Under the pieces are notes generated by a model that searched no databases, was not told where the DNA came from, and saw only the letters and a program-made list of their open reading frames with translations. 64,000 nt of DNA. Source: Haloarcula mannanilytica. Its GTDB lineage: Archaea; Halobacteriota; Halobacteria; Halobacteriales; Haloarculaceae. The DNA is taken from the NCBI RefSeq assembly GCF_005406125.1, contig NZ_BIXZ01000008.1, positions 94,459 to 158,458 on the forward strand, given 5' to 3'. Numbering within the stretch: the stretch's first letter is position 1; each line of letters starts with the position of its first letter. The position numbers and the translations under genes were made by a program. Shown here piece by piece: positions 34,629 to 43,259 of the stretch.

Positions 34629-37479
34629 AAACGACCTGACCGACGACGAGACGGACAGTGCGGGAATCAGTCGCCGCGACTTCGTGCGCGGCCTCGGAGC
34701 CGCGTCGCTGCTGGGCGCGACGGGGCTGTCCTTCGCCGACAACGGCATGGACGGTCTGGAGGCCGTCGACGACCCCATCGGGAACTATCCCTACCGGGAC
34801 TGGGAGGACCTCTATCGGGACGAGTGGGACTGGGATTCCGTGGCCCGCTCGACCCACAGCGTCAACTGCACCGGTTCCTGCTCGTGGAACGTCTACGTCA
34901 AGGACGGCCAGGTCTGGCGCGAGGAACAGGCCGGCGACTACCCGACCTTTGACGAGAGCCTGCCCGACCCCAATCCGCGCGGCTGTCAGAAGGGGGCCTG
35001 TTACACGGACTACGTCAACGCCGACCAGCGTGTGCTCCACCCGCTGCGCCGCACCGGTGAGCGTGGCGAGGGTCAGTGGGAGCGCATTAGCTGGGACGAG
35101 GCGCTGACCGAAATCGCGGACCACGTCATCGACGAGGTGCAGGCGGGCCGCTACGACGCGATCTCCGGGTTCACGCCCATTCCGGCGATGTCCCCTGTCT
35201 CCTTCGCCAGCGGGAGCCGGCTCGTCAATCTGCTCGGCGGTGTCTCGCACAGCTTCTACGACTGGTACTCGGACCTGCCGCCGGGCCAGCCGATTACCTG
35301 GGGCACCCAGACGGACAACGCCGAATCTGCCGACTGGCACAACTCGGATTACATCATCGCCTGGGGGTCGAATATCAACGTCACGCGCATCCCGGACGCG
35401 AAGTACTTCCTCGACGCCGGCTACGAGGGCGCGAAACGGGTCGGTATCTTCACGGACTACTCCCAGACGGCCATCCACACCGACGAGTGGCTCTCGCCCC
35501 ACGGCGGCAGCGACACTGCGCTCGCCCTGGGCATGGCCCAGACCATCGTCGACGAGGGGCTGTACGACGAGGAACACCTCAAAGAGCAGACCGACATGCC
35601 GCTGCTCGTCCGGGAGGACACCGGGAAGTTCCTCCGGGCGAGCGAGGTCGGCCTCGCCGAGGACGCCGACGACCCGGAGAAGGTGTTCGTCATGGTTGAC
35701 GCCGACGGGAACCTCCGGCGTGCGCCGGGGTCGCTCGGCGAACGAGACGGGCAGAACGACCACTCGGTGAGCATCGAACTCGACTTCGACCCGCAGTTGT
35801 CGGTCGAGCGCAGTGTCGACACCGACGGGGGCAGCGTCGCGGTCCGGTCGGTCTGGGAGAACCTCACCGACGAACTCAGCCAGTACACGCCGGAGGTCGT
35901 CCACGAAGAGACCGGCGTCGGCGAGAACACCTACCAGCGGGTCGCCCGCGAGTTCGCCGAGGCCGACGCGGCCAAGATCATCCACGGCAAGGGCGTCAAC
36001 GACTGGTACCACAACGACCTGGGCAACCGCGCCATCCAGTTGCTCGTGACGCTGACCGGGAACCTCGGCGACCCCGGGACCGGGCTGGACCACTACGTCG
36101 GCCAGGAGAAGATCTGGTCGTTCCACGGCTGGCAGGTGCTCTCGTTCCCGACCGGGAACGTCCGCGGCGTCCCGACGACGCTGTGGACCTACTTCCACGC
36201 GGGTATCCTCGACAACACCGACCCGGACACCGCCGAGAAGATCCGCGAGTCCATCGACAACGGCTGGATGCCGGTCTACCCCAGTGAGCGCGAGGACGGG
36301 AGCCGACCGGACCCGTCCACGATGTTCGTCTGGCGCGGGAACTACTTCAACCAGGCCAAGGGCAACGTCGCCGTCGAGGAGCAGCTCTGGCCCAAACTCG
36401 ACCTCGTCGTCGACATCAACTTCCGGATGGACTCGACGGCGATGTACTCCGACATCGTCCTGCCGGCGGCCAGCCACTACGAGAAACACGACCTCTCGGA
36501 GACGGACATGCACACCTACGTGCACCCGTTCACGCCGGCCGTCGAACCGCTCGGCGAGGCCAAGACCGACTGGGAGATATTCCGCCTGCTCGCCGAGAAG
36601 ATACAGGAGCGTGCCCAGGAGCGTGGCGTCGAACCGATCGAGGACCGGCAGTTCGACCGGACTATCGACCTCACGACTATCCACGATGACTACGTCCGCG
36701 ACTGGGAGACCGACGAGGAGGAAGCACTCGTCGAGGACCGGGCCGCCGCGGAGTTCATCCTCGAACACTCCGAGGAGACCAACCCCGAGGACAGCGACGA
36801 GCAGATTACCTTCGACGACATCGACGAGCAGCCACAGCGGTTCCTCACTGCCGGCGACCACTGGAGTTCGGACATCAAAGACGGCGAGGCGTACGTCCCG
36901 TGGCAGGATTACGTCCACGACAAGAACCCCTGGCCGACCTTCACCGGCCGCCAGCAGTACTACATCGACCACGACTGGTATCTCGAACTCGGCGAGGAGC
37001 TTCCGACCCACAAGGAAGGACCCGAAGACACCGGCGGGGACTACCCGCTGTCGTACAACACGCCCCACGGTCGGTGGTCCATCCACTCGACGTGGCGCGA
37101 CGACACCAAGATGCTCAGGCTCCAGCGCGGTGAGCCCGTGGTGTATCTGAACCCCGAGGACGCCGCGGAGCGGGGCATCGAGGACGGCGACACCGTGGAG
37201 GTGTACAACGACCTCGGTGCGGTGGAGGTGCAGGCGAAGATATACCCCTCCAGCGAACCGGGGACCGTCCGGCACTTCTTCTCCTGGGAGAAGTTCCAGT
37301 ACCCCGACCGGGACAACTTCAACACGCTCGTCCCGATGTACATGAAGCCGACCCAGTTGGTGCAGTACCCAGAGGACACGGGGGAGCACCTGTACTTCTT
37401 CCCGAACTACTGGGGGCCGACCGGGGTCAACAGCGACGTGCGCGTGGACGTGCGGCCCGCCGGAGGTGACACCGAATGA
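34621..37479 (+). CDS. narG: Respiratory nitrate reductase catalytic subunit (outward-facing)
   Basis: 952 residues from the ATG at 34621. A Tat signal (SRRDFVRGLGAASLLGATGLSFA) sends it outside the membrane. HSVNCTGSCSWNVYVKDG with a later CQKGAC gives the His/Cys3 [4Fe-4S] site. DWYSDLPPGQPITWGTQTD holds the Asp that coordinates molybdenum, typical of NarG-type enzymes. ADWHNSDYIIAWGSNINVTR and the C-terminal NTLVPMYMKPTQLVQYP block follow. It reduces nitrate to nitrite using bis-MGD. The overlap with narH is ATGA. Confidence 0.97.
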   Translation: MSRNDLTDDETDSAGISRRDFVRGLGAASLLGATGLSFADNGMDGLEAVDDPIGNYPYRDWEDLYRDEWDWDSVARSTHSVNCTGSCSWNVYVKDGQVWREEQAGDYPTFDESLPDPNPRGCQKGACYTDYVNADQRVLHPLRRTGERGEGQWERISWDEALTEIADHVIDEVQAGRYDAISGFTPIPAMSPVSFASGSRLVNLLGGVSHSFYDWYSDLPPGQPITWGTQTDNAESADWHNSDYIIAWGSNINVTRIPDAKYFLDAGYEGAKRVGIFTDYSQTAIHTDEWLSPHGGSDTALALGMAQTIVDEGLYDEEHLKEQTDMPLLVREDTGKFLRASEVGLAEDADDPEKVFVMVDADGNLRRAPGSLGERDGQNDHSVSIELDFDPQLSVERSVDTDGGSVAVRSVWENLTDELSQYTPEVVHEETGVGENTYQRVAREFAEADAAKIIHGKGVNDWYHNDLGNRAIQLLVTLTGNLGDPGTGLDHYVGQEKIWSFHGWQVLSFPTGNVRGVPTTLWTYFHAGILDNTDPDTAEKIRESIDNGWMPVYPSEREDGSRPDPSTMFVWRGNYFNQAKGNVAVEEQLWPKLDLVVDINFRMDSTAMYSDIVLPAASHYEKHDLSETDMHTYVHPFTPAVEPLGEAKTDWEIFRLLAEKIQERAQERGVEPIEDRQFDRTIDLTTIHDDYVRDWETDEEEALVEDRAAAEFILEHSEETNPEDSDEQITFDDIDEQPQRFLTAGDHWSSDIKDGEAYVPWQDYVHDKNPWPTFTGRQQYYIDHDWYLELGEELPTHKEGPEDTGGDYPLSYNTPHGRWSIHSTWRDDTKMLRLQRGEPVVYLNPEDAAERGIEDGDTVEVYNDLGAVEVQAKIYPSSEPGTVRHFFSWEKFQYPDRDNFNTLVPMYMKPTQLVQYPEDTGEHLYFFPNYWGPTGVNSDVRVDVRPAGGDTE

Positions 37480-38552
37480 GTACTGACCAACAGGACGACC
37501 AAGGAGACGAGGACACGCTGGTCAACGTCGCCGACGGCGTCGACCACCAGGTCGCGATGGTGATGGACCTGAACAAGTGCATCGGCTGCCAGACGTGTAC
37601 GATCGCCTGCAAGAACCTCTGGACGGAGGACGGCGGCAGCGAGTACATGTACTGGAACAACGTCGAGACCAAGCCCGGCGAGGGCTACCCCCGTGGCTGG
37701 GAGGACTCCGGCGGCGGCTGGGAGTCCGAGGAGCATTCGGACCGCTCGCCCGGCGAAATTCCCGACGAAGAGGACTACGGCCGCGCCTGGGAGTTCAACC
37801 ACGAGGAGATCATGTACGAGGGCAGCGACGAGCCGCTGCGGCCCCGCGACGGCGCGGAATGGGGGCCAAACTGGGACGAGGACCAGGGGGCCGGCGAGTA
37901 CCCCAACAGCTACTACTTCTACCTCCCACGCATCTGTAACCACTGCACCCACCCCTCCTGTGTCGAGGCCTGCCCGCGCTCGGCGCTGTACAAGCGCCAG
38001 GAGGACGGTATCGTCCTCGTCGACCAGGACCGCTGTCGGGGCTACCGCTACTGCGTCGAGGGGTGTCCGTACAAGAAGGTGTACTACAACACCGTCTCGA
38101 AGAAGTCCGAGAAGTGCATCTTCTGTTATCCTCGCATCGAGGGCGAAGGCCCGGACGGGGAGACGTTCGCCCCGGCCTGTGCCGAGGAGTGCCCGCCACA
38201 GCTCCGACTGGTCGGCTTCCTCGACGACGAGGAGGGGCCAATCCACAAGCTCGTCAACGAGTACGAGGTGGCGCTGCCGCTGCATCCGGAGTTCCGCACG
38301 CAGCCTAACGTCTACTACATTCCGCCCTTCGCTCCCGGCCAGCACACGGAGGACGGGGAGACGGTCGACATCGACCGGATTCCCCGGCAGTACCTCCGGA
38401 ATCTGTTCGGCGACGGCGTCGACGAGGCGCTCGACACCATCGACGCCCACCGACAGCGCGTCCGACAGGGTGGAGAGAGCGAACTGATGGAACTGCTCCA
38501 GGACAAGAACCCGGCTAAACAGTACCGACTGGAGGTGTTCGACGATGAGTAG
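37476..38552 (+). CDS. narH: Nitrate reductase iron-sulfur subunit
   Basis: 358 residues. Four cluster motifs are clear: CIGCQTCTIACKNLW, CNHCTHPSCVEACPRSALY, CRGYRYCVEGCPYKKVYY (Tyr in place of the Trp usual in E. coli NarH) and CIFCYPRIEGEGPDGETFAPACAEECP. It carries electrons from the membrane subunits to NarG. There is no signal, so it is probably exported with NarG by the Tat system. The stop lies inside ATGAGTAG, where a 35-codon ORF begins. Confidence 0.96.
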   Translation: MSTDQQDDQGDEDTLVNVADGVDHQVAMVMDLNKCIGCQTCTIACKNLWTEDGGSEYMYWNNVETKPGEGYPRGWEDSGGGWESEEHSDRSPGEIPDEEDYGRAWEFNHEEIMYEGSDEPLRPRDGAEWGPNWDEDQGAGEYPNSYYFYLPRICNHCTHPSCVEACPRSALYKRQEDGIVLVDQDRCRGYRYCVEGCPYKKVYYNTVSKKSEKCIFCYPRIEGEGPDGETFAPACAEECPPQLRLVGFLDDEEGPIHKLVNEYEVALPLHPEFRTQPNVYYIPPFAPGQHTEDGETVDIDRIPRQYLRNLFGDGVDEALDTIDAHRQRVRQGGESELMELLQDKNPAKQYRLEVFDDE

Positions 38553-38652
38553 CGAGCCGCTACGCGGCTCGGAAACGCGAGCGGGCGATGCCCGCGAGCG
38601 GCCCGAGTTGGCCGCCCCGGAGCGTACTCGGGGGGTGGTCAACGATGGCTGA
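38545..38652 (+). CDS. 35-codon coupled mini-ORF between narH and the heme-b subunit gene
   Basis: The frame ATG (38545) to TGA (38650-38652) overlaps the narH stop by eight bases (ATGAGTAG) and overlaps the start of the next gene by eight bases (ATGGCTGA), the same overlap type as ORF4-narG. The product (MSSEPLRGSETRAGD...RGVVNDG) is Arg/Glu-rich and matches nothing I know. Two stem-loops lie inside it. It may serve to carry ribosomes through the hairpins rather than make a working protein. Confidence 0.45.
   Translation: MSSEPLRGSETRAGDARERPELAAPERTRGVVNDG
38553..38595 (+). repeat. Two tandem GC-rich stem-loops after narH
   Basis: Hairpin 1: CGAGCCGC (38553-38560), loop TAC, GCGGCTCG (38564-38571). 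Hairpin 2: GCGGGC (38581-38586), loop GAT, GCCCGC (38590-38595). The first begins at the base after the narH stop. Such intercistronic hairpins can protect the upstream mRNA or reduce downstream expression. Confidence 0.6.
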
Positions 38653-39478
38653 CCACCGACGCACAATCGCACTCACGACAGTACTGGCGGCGCTCGTCCT
38701 CGTCTCGACCGTGGCCGCACCGATGGCCAGCGCCCGGCCAGCACACGAGATTCCGGTCAGGGACGTATCGGACGCCAACCTCGCCGAGCCGACCGCCGAC
38801 GGCTGGGAGGAAGTCCCGGCCTCGGACGTGCCGCTTTCGAGCGCCCCGAGCAGCGTCCCGAACGCCGACGACACGACCGTCGAGACAGTCGACGTGCAGG
38901 CGGTCCGCACTGACCAGCGCCTGTACGTCCGGCTGGAGTGGCAGGACGCGACCCGGGACATGAACGCGAACAGTACGCGGGAGTTCGCCGACGCAGTCGC
39001 GGTCCAGTTCCCGGCGAACACGAGTTCACGGCCGCCGATAGCGATGGGCGGCCCGGACAACCGCGTCAACGTCTGGTACTGGAGCGGAGCGACCGGGACC
39101 CAGGAACTGCTCGCCGGCGGGGCTGGCTCGACCACGCCGTTCCAAAACCCTGCCGTGGAGGCGAACGCGACGCACCAGGGCACGGGCGGGAACGCCACCT
39201 GGACAGTGGTCTACTCGCGCTCGCTCGAAGCGCCGAGCGAGAACCGGACTGACCTGCGGACCGACGGCGACCTCGACGTGTCCTTCGCCGTCTGGAACGG
39301 CTCCAACGGCGAGCGCTCCGGCCAGAAAGCCGTCAGCGAGTGGCACTACTACCCGTTCGGCGGTGGCCCGGAAGGCCCACCCTACGAGACGCTGCTGTGG
39401 ACCGTCGCCGGCATCGCCATCGTCGCCGTGATCGGCGTCACCAGCTTCGGCATCTACCGCACGCGGGGGGCCGAGTGA
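38645..39478 (+). CDS. Type II DMSO-reductase family heme-b subunit (ethylbenzene dehydrogenase gamma-like)
   Basis: 277 residues from the ATG at 38645. It has a signal peptide (TIALTTVLAALVLVSTVAAPMASA), an exposed beta-rich domain with VRTDQRLYVRLEWQDATRDMN and WTVVYSRSLEAP, and a C-terminal anchor helix (LLWTVAGIAIVAVIGVTSFGI). This matches the gamma subunit of type II molybdoenzymes, which binds one heme b through Met and Lys/His. It fits ORF7 of known haloarchaeal nar operons and probably links NarGH to its electron donor. It overlaps narJ by one base. Confidence 0.82.
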   Translation: MADHRRTIALTTVLAALVLVSTVAAPMASARPAHEIPVRDVSDANLAEPTADGWEEVPASDVPLSSAPSSVPNADDTTVETVDVQAVRTDQRLYVRLEWQDATRDMNANSTREFADAVAVQFPANTSSRPPIAMGGPDNRVNVWYWSGATGTQELLAGGAGSTTPFQNPAVEANATHQGTGGNATWTVVYSRSLEAPSENRTDLRTDGDLDVSFAVWNGSNGERSGQKAVSEWHYYPFGGGPEGPPYETLLWTVAGIAIVAVIGVTSFGIYRTRGAE

Positions 39479-40155
39479 TGGCGACGACGCCCACTGACCC
39501 GATGGACGACATCGACGAGGACGCAGCCGCCCGCGGTGCGGTGTACGCCACGCTCGCCAAGGCGTTCGAGTACCCCGAGGAGTCGTTCCACGGCGCGGCG
39601 GCCGACGGGACGCTTGAGGCTGACCTCCGGGCGTGTTTCGACCGGACGAGTCTGGACGTATCCGTCCCGTCGCTGACCACCGACGATGACTACGAGACGC
39701 TCGCGGCCCGCTACAACGATATCTTCGAACTGGGCTACAGCGAGTACACGGACCGCACCGACGGCTCGCTGGAATCGGAGGGGCCGCCGGTCCCGCTGTA
39801 CGAGTCCAAGTACCGGCCGGACCACTCCTGGAACGACGTGAACCTCGACCTCTCGCGGGCCTACAGCCACTACGGCCTGGAGATCGATCAAGAGGAGCGG
39901 GACAACCACGACGCCCTGACCTACGAACTGGAGTTCGCGGGCTACCTGGCCCGCCGGGAAGCCGCCGTCGGCGAGGACGCCGCAATCGCTCGGCTGGACT
40001 TCCACGACCGCCACCTCGGGCACGCGGCCGCGGGCGTAGCCGACCGACTGGCCGACGAACCCGGGACCGACATCTACGGCGGCTTCGGCGAACTGCTGGA
40101 GGCGTTCGTCCGGGCTGACCGCAACGACCTCGCAACGCGGTTGGAGGACCAGTGA
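39478..40155 (+). CDS. narJ: NarJ/TorD-type molybdoenzyme chaperone
   Basis: 225 residues, all-helical. ARGAVYATLAKAFEYPEESFH opens the TorD-like fold, YETLAARYNDIFELGYSEYTDRT and PPVPLYESKYRPD follow, with a conserved YELEFAGYLARREAA and FHDRHLGHAA. Chaperones of this family hold NarG until Moco and Fe-S clusters are in place, and they control its Tat export. The start ATG shares one base with the previous stop. Confidence 0.9.
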   Translation: MATTPTDPMDDIDEDAAARGAVYATLAKAFEYPEESFHGAAADGTLEADLRACFDRTSLDVSVPSLTTDDDYETLAARYNDIFELGYSEYTDRTDGSLESEGPPVPLYESKYRPDHSWNDVNLDLSRAYSHYGLEIDQEERDNHDALTYELEFAGYLARREAAVGEDAAIARLDFHDRHLGHAAAGVADRLADEPGTDIYGGFGELLEAFVRADRNDLATRLEDQ

Positions 40156-41006
40156 TGACGGCGGCACTTCAGCAACGGGTCAGGCCGTTGCTTTCCGGCG
40201 GGCGGCACTCGCTTGCGGACATCGCGGTCGGCGCTGGGGCCGTCGCGGTCGCCGCCCGCTACCTCGCTGTCCTGTTCGTCAACGCCCCAGGGTACGGGGG
40301 CGTCCCGGTCTCGCCCGGCCTGGCAACGGTCGCGTCCACGGCTGTCGTCGCAGTCGCGGCGATTGCCGTGGCTGTCACCGACGCCGACCCGCTCACCGGC
40401 ACCGGACTGCTGTTCGTCGGCGTGTTCGGCCTGCTGTCGCTTGTCAGTAGCGCAGCGGCGCTACCGGCGGCCGTCGCAATCGTTCTCGGGACGGCGACCG
40501 TCGCGGCCGTTGCGGGTCAGCGGCTGGACCTCGTCTCGGCCAGCGCAACCGCGCTGCTCGTTGCCGCACTCAGCATCGGCTTGGCGAGCGGCGTCGGCGG
40601 CTGGACCGGTCTCCGGCCGGTGGCCTCGACCGCGGCACTGCTCGCTATCGCATCGACGCCGGCCTTTGCGGCGACGGACTGGCGGTCGCTGTCGACGGCT
40701 GACTGGGGCGCGATTATCGGCGGACTCGCTGCGTTCGCCGTCGTCGTCGCCGTCGGCCGCGCCGTCCCGTTCGTCACCGGCGCGGTCACGCTCACCGGCA
40801 CTGGCGTCGTCGGGACGAGCCTCCCGGTCGTCGGGCTGGCGGCTGCCGGTGCGGTGACGACGGCCAGCGCAGCCAGTCGAACCCGACGCTGGCCGCTGCT
40901 GGCCGGCGTCGCGCTGGTCGCGTTCGCCGGCGTCCCGGCGTCGCTCCCGCGGGCGCTGCCGTTCGCGCTCGGCATCGCCGCACTCGTCCAGGAGGGACAG
41001 CAATGA
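40155..41006 (+). CDS. Polytopic membrane protein of the nar operon, unknown function
   Basis: 283 residues from the ATG at 40155; a GTG one codon upstream also reads in frame. About nine hydrophobic helices are separated by very short loops, rich in Ala, Val and Gly. No heme or metal ligands stand out. It overlaps narJ by one base and the HEAT-repeat gene by four, so it is part of the nar operon. I know no named family for it. Confidence 0.7.
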   Translation: MTAALQQRVRPLLSGGRHSLADIAVGAGAVAVAARYLAVLFVNAPGYGGVPVSPGLATVASTAVVAVAAIAVAVTDADPLTGTGLLFVGVFGLLSLVSSAAALPAAVAIVLGTATVAAVAGQRLDLVSASATALLVAALSIGLASGVGGWTGLRPVASTAALLAIASTPAFAATDWRSLSTADWGAIIGGLAAFAVVVAVGRAVPFVTGAVTLTGTGVVGTSLPVVGLAAAGAVTTASAASRTRRWPLLAGVALVAFAGVPASLPRALPFALGIAALVQEGQQ

Positions 41007-41854
41007 CGGGCTGTCACGACGACGACGAGTTCGAGAAGCACCTCGAAGAAGACCCGGACCCGCAGCTAGACCCCGAGCGCAGCCCGGGCCTGCACACCGA
41101 CATCGAGGCGCTTGAGGACATCGAGGTGTCCCGCGAGGACGTGACCATCGGCGAGGCCACGCCGGAGGAACTGGCCGCCAGCGACACCGAACCCGTCGAA
41201 GACGACGCAGTGGCGTCGCTGCTGTCCGATATCGAGCACGGCGCGAAGACCGACCGCCGGCGGGCCGCCCTCGAACTGAAAGACCGCGCGACCACCGACA
41301 AGATCGTTGCGGCGCTGGCCCGCGCCGCGACGACCGACGACGACAGCGACGTGCGCCAGTTCGCCGTCGAAGCGCTGACGGCCCACGGCGGCGAACGAGC
41401 CGCGGCGGTCGCGGTGGAACTACTCGACGATCCCGACCCCTGGGTCCGGGCGGAGGCCGTCGTCACGCTGGACAACGTCGACCGCGAGGCCCACGAGGAC
41501 GACATCGAAGACGCGGTCCACGACGACCACCACGCCGTCCGGCGCAACGCGGCCATCTCGCTGTTCAAACTCCGCGGTGAGGCGATGGCCGACCTGCTGT
41601 TGGAACAGAGCCGCGACGACAGCGAGCGGGTCCGCGAGTGGGCCGCCCACATGCTCGGCGGCGTCGACGAAGACCGTGCCCGCGAGCGACTGCGTGAACT
41701 CACCGACGACCCCGCGACCGTCGTTCGCCAGACCGCCGAGCGCTCCCTCGAAGCGGACCCCGGACGGTTCCGCCGGCAGTTCGGCGGTGCGCTGGAAAAC
41801 GATGCCCGACTGTTGCCCGGCGAAGACAGACTCAACCGGATGCCCGACCTCTGA
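41003..41854 (+). CDS. HEAT-repeat protein of the nar operon
   Basis: 283 residues. An acidic N-terminal 70 residues is followed by five or so HEAT/PBS-lyase repeats: RRAALELKDRATTDKIVAAL, DVRQFAVEALTAHG, DPWVRAEAVVTLDNV, HAVRRNAAISLFKLRG, RVREWAAHMLGGV and TVVRQTAERSL. Such superhelices bind other proteins. It is soluble and ends two bases before the Mrp gene, so it may be a scaffold for cofactor loading. Function inferred only from context. Confidence 0.82.
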   Translation: MTGCHDDDEFEKHLEEDPDPQLDPERSPGLHTDIEALEDIEVSREDVTIGEATPEELAASDTEPVEDDAVASLLSDIEHGAKTDRRRAALELKDRATTDKIVAALARAATTDDDSDVRQFAVEALTAHGGERAAAVAVELLDDPDPWVRAEAVVTLDNVDREAHEDDIEDAVHDDHHAVRRNAAISLFKLRGEAMADLLLEQSRDDSERVREWAAHMLGGVDEDRARERLRELTDDPATVVRQTAERSLEADPGRFRRQFGGALENDARLLPGEDRLNRMPDL

Positions 41855-41856
41855 CG

Positions 41857-43095
41857 ATGACTGATGGAACGCCCACCACACTGACCGACCGCATCGAAAC
41901 CGCACTGCGAGACGTGCGCGACCCGAACGCCGACCTCTCCGTGTTCGACGCGGGCTTCGTCGAGAACATCGACGCGGCCGACGGCGAGGTGACAATCGAG
42001 GCCGACCTGACCGCGCTGGACGGCCAGACGAGCACGCAGGTCGTCCAGGCGATGCTCCACGCGGTCGATGACGTGGACGGCGTCGAGAGCGTCCACGTCG
42101 AACGGACGACACCGACGAGCGAGGACCACGCGAGCGTCGCGTCGTTCGACCACGTCATCGCCGTCGCCAGCGCGAAAGGCGGCGTCGGCAAGTCAACAGT
42201 CGCCACGCATCTGGCCTGTGCGCTGGCCGCCGACAGCGACGTGGCGCTGTTCGACGCCGACATCCACGGCCCGAACGTCCCCGAACTGCTGGACGTGAGC
42301 GGTCCGGTCCACTCCAGCGAGGAAGGCGACCCGCTCCCGGTTCGGACTGGCGATATGGACGTGATGAGCGTCGGCCTGATGGAAAGCGGCGCGCCGCTGG
42401 CCTGGCGCGGCGCGATGGCCCACGACGCGCTCGACGATTTGTTCGAGAACACCGCCTGGCGCAACGACGACGTACTGGTGCTCGACCTGCCGCCGGGGAC
42501 CGGCGACGTGGTGCTGACGACGCTCCAGGAGGTTCCGGTCGACGGCGTGGTCGTCGTGACGACGCCGTTTCACGCGAGCGTCAGCGACACCAGCCGGACG
42601 GTGGAGCTGTTCCGGGACAACGACGTACCGGTGCTGGGGACCGTCGTCAACATGGCCGAGTACGTCTGTGACTGCTGTGGCGAGCCGAACGACCTGTTCA
42701 CGGGGGACGCACTGGCGGACCTCGACGCCGATGTGCTGGCCGAACTGCCGTTCTCGCATGACCTGCAGGGGACGCCAGCGCCCGGCGACGTACCCGCTTC
42801 AGTCGCCGACCTTGGCGATGCCGTCGAGTCGGCTCTCGACACCGCCGGCGAGGTGACGGTCGATCCGACTGTCGATATCCGCGACCTACCGCCACAGGAG
42901 CGCAAGGACCGGGTCCGGGAGCGATTCACCACGCTGGACAGCGGCGAGTCGTTCGTCCTCGTCAGCGACCGCGACCCGACGCCGGTCGGGCAGTTCCTCG
43001 GCCGACTCGCCGAGGCCCCGCGGGAGGCCTTCGACCCGTTCGAGGTCCGTCGGGAAACGCCCGAGGCGTGGGTGCTGGAGACGGTGAAGCCCTGA
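41857..43095 (+). CDS. Mrp/ApbC-type Fe-S carrier ATPase fused to DUF2249
   Basis: 412 residues. Residues 1-90 are a DUF59/MIP18 domain (TALRDVRDPNADLSVFDAGFV). The P-loop ATPase covers about 98-330, with the deviant Walker A AKGGVGKST, DADIHGPNVPELL, LDLPPGTGD and the cluster-binding CDCCG. The last 70 residues are a DUF2249 domain (DSGESFVLVSDRDPTPVGQFL ... AWVLETVKP). Mrp proteins carry and transfer Fe-S clusters. Fusion to DUF2249 and placement as the last nar gene suggest a dedicated carrier for NarH, NarG or the Rieske protein. Confidence 0.88.
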   Translation: MTDGTPTTLTDRIETALRDVRDPNADLSVFDAGFVENIDAADGEVTIEADLTALDGQTSTQVVQAMLHAVDDVDGVESVHVERTTPTSEDHASVASFDHVIAVASAKGGVGKSTVATHLACALAADSDVALFDADIHGPNVPELLDVSGPVHSSEEGDPLPVRTGDMDVMSVGLMESGAPLAWRGAMAHDALDDLFENTAWRNDDVLVLDLPPGTGDVVLTTLQEVPVDGVVVVTTPFHASVSDTSRTVELFRDNDVPVLGTVVNMAEYVCDCCGEPNDLFTGDALADLDADVLAELPFSHDLQGTPAPGDVPASVADLGDAVESALDTAGEVTVDPTVDIRDLPPQERKDRVRERFTTLDSGESFVLVSDRDPTPVGQFLGRLAEAPREAFDPFEVRRETPEAWVLETVKP

Positions 43096-43109
43096 CTCGC
43101 AGGCTTCGA

Positions 43110-43238
43110 TTACTCTTCCTCCGGCCACCATCGGAGCGTGAGTGCGACGGACTGGTCGAGCCCAAACACGTCCGACGAACGGTCGACGACGGCTGTTTCC
43201 GGGCAGTCGACGGTGGTTCGTTTGTCGTCTATTTCCAC
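43110..43238 (-). CDS. Possible 42-residue protein downstream of the YihY gene
   Basis: From the GTG at 43238 the minus frame reads MEIDDKRTTVDCPETAVVD...ALTLRWWPEEE to TAA at 43110. It is acidic and ends in an Asp/Glu-rich tail, like real haloarchaeal proteins. It follows the YihY stop by 21 bases, with a GGGGAG/GGTGACC stretch (a possible ribosome site) before it. No paralog is known to me. Confidence 0.45.
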   Translation of the reverse strand: MEIDDKRTTVDCPETAVVDRSSDVFGLDQSVALTLRWWPEEE

Positions 43239-43259
43239 TGTGAGGTCACCGCTCCCCTT

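Noticed and set aside
34615..37389. 924-codon open frame antisense to narG
   Set aside because: It is a shadow of the GC-rich narG gene; the product is Val/Arg/Gly-rich without motifs.
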